Assembly (NCBI GenBank): GCA_018334075.1 | Contig: JAGXSC010000001.1 | Location: 1 to 33,535, forward strand | Direction of reading: 5' to 3' | Source of the DNA: Actinomycetota bacterium | GTDB taxonomy: Bacteria; Actinomycetota; Coriobacteriia; Anaerosomatales; UBA912 | DNA: 33,535 nt | The notes under the pieces: generated by a model | The model's database searches: none | Told to the model about the DNA's origin: nothing | Seen by the model: the letters and a program-made list of their open reading frames with translations, nothing else | Shown here: piece by piece, positions 31,624-33,535 of the stretch | Layout of the letters: each line of letters opens with the position of its first letter | How positions within the stretch are numbered: the stretch's first letter is position 1 | Translations under genes and position numbers: made by a program

Positions 31624-32418
31624 TCAGTAGAGCTCGGCGGTAATGTCACTTCCTGTCAACGCGTCGAAGAACTGCACCATGCCGGTCGACTCGACGACCT
31701 TGCCGTCCGGGTACGTGAGGCCAACCCGATAGTCCACGCACCAAACGAGCCGCCCGGCTCCTTTCGAGTCCTCCCTGACTTCAAGCGTGACCGCCTTGAT
31801 CGTGTCAAGCCTGTGATCTGGATCACTGGCGAAGATTGACCTGACTTTGCGCTCATCGACGACGGGAACCATGCTCGAAACTTGCGGCCGGTCATACTTG
31901 GCCGAGTACCCACGCAGGCTGCCACTCTTCAGATTCACCCGTACTGACGCACTTCGCCCTAGGCGGATGCCTTCGTCGGATCTCTCATCCCATGCGAAGA
32001 TGTAGGCATCCTCAGACACCTTGATTGCGACTGGGCTACCAAGTTGGCCAAGGTCCGGATACTGCGACGCTACGAATTCCGTCGCTTCAGCACGCGCGGA
32101 TTCGAGAGACAGCGGGAGTTCGCGCTGCGCGCGGGCAACAGCACCGGATGATCCAATCGTGCGGCCTACCTGGTCAAGCCAGAGGATGGTGCCGCGGTCG
32201 GTGCGCACCTCAAGCTGCTGAGCGCGACCATTGGGCGCCACTATTTCCTCAACTGACTGCACAGACCCCACCTCCGGCATACGCTTCACGGCGTCGACGG
32301 CCAGCTCCTGCGCACTAGGAACCTCGCTCAGACTCACTGCTCCGGCCCAGACGGCACCGGCGACCACGGCAGTCGTCGCAACCACTGCCGCAGCGACCAG
32401 TGTTCGTGTCCTGAACAT
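31624..32418 (-). CDS. Exported protein with PepSY-like domains
   Basis: About 264 aa from ATG 32418, chosen because GGTGAG lies 7 nt ahead. Two ATGs just before it (32421 and 32424) are equally in frame, and a longer frame to 32535 would overlap the neighbour. Residues 1-28 form a signal or anchor sequence (FRTRTLVAAAVVATTAVVAG). The mature part resembles PepSY/YcdB-type domains: LSLESARAEATEFVASQYPD in the first, and a second ending RVGLTYPDGKVVESTGMVQFFDALTGSDI, where '..F.DA.TG' is the family's closing pattern. PepSY modules are often inhibitors or propeptides of secreted proteases, and a caspase-like secreted protein is encoded directly upstream. Confidence 0.7.
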   Translation of the reverse strand: MFRTRTLVAAAVVATTAVVAGAVWAGAVSLSEVPSAQELAVDAVKRMPEVGSVQSVEEIVAPNGRAQQLEVRTDRGTILWLDQVGRTIGSSGAVARAQRELPLSLESARAEATEFVASQYPDLGQLGSPVAIKVSEDAYIFAWDERSDEGIRLGRSASVRVNLKSGSLRGYSAKYDRPQVSSMVPVVDERKVRSIFASDPDHRLDTIKAVTLEVREDSKGAGRLVWCVDYRVGLTYPDGKVVESTGMVQFFDALTGSDITAELY

Positions 32419-32426
32419 CATCATTC

Positions 32427-33151
32427 TCACCAGCTTCCGTATCGCGCCGGCCGCAAGACTTGACCATACTGGCCTTGTGTTACCCAGCTGTACATGGCCG
32501 CCTTGCGCATCGGGGTTGACTCGCTGTTCGCCCACATGTAGTCGAACGCATACTGCATGCAGTCGTTATCCTCTCCAGAATTGCGGCCCGGCGGGGAATC
32601 CACTGGGTAACTGGTGTAACGCACCGCACGGCAAAACCCCATGCCGAACAACGGAGGCCCGTCGTCATACAGGGTTTCTTCCCACCCGATCGCGATGTCC
32701 GCCCCTTTGCCGCGAGCCTCACCGAGCAGATTGCCGTATGTCGAATGCGTGACGCCGGTCGAACAACCTATCGGCATGAACAGCAGTAGATCTGCAATAT
32801 CGGTGGAAGACATGTTCTTGATGTACCATAGCGTGCTTGTGTTCGAGCCGCCCTTGCCCAAGATCTTCGAGCTGTCGTTTGCGACTATGACCCCTGGCGC
32901 TCCGTGTGAGACCGAGATGCACAGTGCGTCGTCCTTCATGTTGGTGTACCACGCATATGCACTGAGAGTGGTGCTCGAATAGCAGTTGTAACCCGATTGA
33001 TCCAACCAGCCCTCACCCCAAGTCAGCTGGTACCCCATTGGAATGGTGTTGAGATGCCCCACGGCGGCGAATACTGTGTTGCATATGCGACCGGGGCTGC
33101 CAGCGACGCCGTCATGAATACCACAAGCATGAGTGCGATCTTCTTACTCAC
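32427..33151 (-). pseudogene. Secreted caspase-like (clan CD) peptidase, reading frame broken after the signal peptide
   Basis: GTG 33151 has an excellent ribosome-binding site (AAGGAGG, 7 nt) and opens a signal peptide (SKKIALMLVVFMTASLAAP, then VAYA). That frame soon stops. The mature protein continues in the next frame from about 33062. Adding one G to the GGGG run at 33057-33060 joins them as PPWGHLNTIPMGYQ. The body has the caspase-fold dyad: His in ISVSHGAPG (residue 53 of the downstream open frame) and Cys in LLFMPIGCSTG (residue 100), each after a hydrophobic strand, and then GADIAIGWEETL. So either the gene is broken, the sequence has a homopolymer error, or the frame slips during translation. 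Peptidase assignment rests on the dyad pattern, and a CHAT/gingipain-like relative is equally possible. Confidence 0.65.
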
Positions 33152-33186
33152 CTCAACTCCTCCTTGGCGTAGGAGCGCCTCCTCCT

Positions 33187-33215
33187 ATTCTGGACGATTC
33201 TGGACTCGACGTCAA
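33187..33215 (-). promoter_or_regulatory. Promoter of the caspase-like/PepSY pair
   Basis: TTGACG (33215-33210) and CAGAAT (33192-33187) with a 17-nt spacer. An ATTCTGGAC sequence is present twice in the same region (33187-33195 and 33197-33205), a 10-bp-period direct repeat that could bind a regulator. Confidence 0.55.
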
Positions 33216-33260
33216 GAGGCGGTCAAATGGCGAGCGCGTAAGAATTCGGGGGGTCTACTC

Positions 33261-33535
33261 TCAGTTCCAAGGACCGAACATCGCCAGAAACTGCTGACGC
33301 GTCGAAAAAGGCATCAGATGCCCCGCCGGTGGTTCGTATCCCTTTCCGTCCGAATATACCATTTCATAGCTGAATGCGTAGCGGCGCTTATTTGCGATCG
33401 CCTCGCGACGGCGCCTGTCCTTCAGCTTAAACGTCTGCTCCCTCTGCGGCACCGGCAGGGCTTCTCCCGAAAAGACCGCTGCTCTGATACGCGCCATGTC
33501 GCTCGCGCCTTTGACCGACCACGCGCCGCCCCACA
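33261..33535 (-). CDS. C-terminal part of a protein, probably ISLre2/UPF0236-type transposase (cut by window edge)
   Basis: The frame is open from the window end to a stop at 33261. The residues WSVKGASDMARIRAAV resemble the conserved C-terminal WSxxGAxxMAxLR signature of ISLre2-family (UPF0236) transposases. It is followed by a basic segment (KLKDRRRREAIANKRRY) and a short tail (MPFSTRQQFLAMFGPWN). An internal ATG at 33497 is probably not the start. The family assignment rests on one motif, and the rest lies outside the window. No terminal inverted repeat was identified in the 100 bp downstream. Confidence 0.4.
   Translation of the reverse strand, partial: WGGAWSVKGASDMARIRAAVFSGEALPVPQREQTFKLKDRRRREAIANKRRYAFSYEMVYSDGKGYEPPAGHLMPFSTRQQFLAMFGPWN

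Noticed and set aside
1-33535. CRISPR arrays, prophage or restriction-modification genes.
   Set aside because: No regularly spaced repeats, phage structural or methylase/nuclease motifs were seen on either strand.

Overview
The window is moderately to highly GC-rich bacterial DNA in which conserved, tightly packed minus-strand operons surround an AT-richer accessory island on the plus strand (about 7.7-11.9 kb). A PPi-type phosphofructokinase, a DhnA-type class I aldolase, a tungsten aldehyde:ferredoxin oxidoreductase, a multihaem cytochrome c and a transcription-terminating tryptophan T-box together suggest an anaerobic, high-GC Gram-positive lineage. My best guess is an uncultured-type actinobacterium near Coriobacteriia. 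This is inference from gene content, not a phylogeny.

Layout. 1-7.6 kb (minus): an ABC exporter-like module (ATPase, exported CARDB-like protein, FtsX/MacB-like permease, Yip1-like membrane protein), then a three-part signalling system (PhnD-like binding protein, histidine kinase, LytTR response regulator), then the start of a multihaem cytochrome. Just upstream of the ABC ATPase lie two 20-bp tandem direct repeats that fit the published LytTR-binding consensus, so the regulator at the far end of the cluster may control its front end. 7.7-8.5 kb: an internally deleted IS30-type element with both terminal inverted repeats. 8.55-11.9 kb (plus): two exported proteins with unrelated mature parts share a near-identical 132-bp segment (leader plus signal-peptide start). 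Between and after them are two multi-pass membrane proteins and one unrecognised protein. A strong terminator and a possible small structured RNA precede a tRNA-Leu(CAA) gene.

12.2-19.6 kb (minus): a central-carbon block, comprising a DhnA-type aldolase and then accD-accA-PPi-phosphofructokinase-AOR-class II aldolase-like-LOG in close packing. 19.8-31.35 kb (minus): a T-box-controlled tryptophan operon, trpE-trpGD(fused)-trpC-trpB2-trpF-trpB-trpA. It continues through overlapping start and stop codons into a Kef-type cation/proton antiporter and a glutamine-dependent NAD synthetase. Two trpB types sit in the same operon. 31.4-33.5 kb (minus): a secreted caspase-like (clan CD) protein whose reading frame is broken at a G-run just after the signal peptide, an exported PepSY-like protein, a possible 51-residue peptide gene, and at the window edge what looks like the 3' end of an ISLre2/UPF0236-type transposase.

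Least explained parts: the shared-leader secreted-protein cassette, the LytTR direct repeats, and the caspase-like/PepSY pair.
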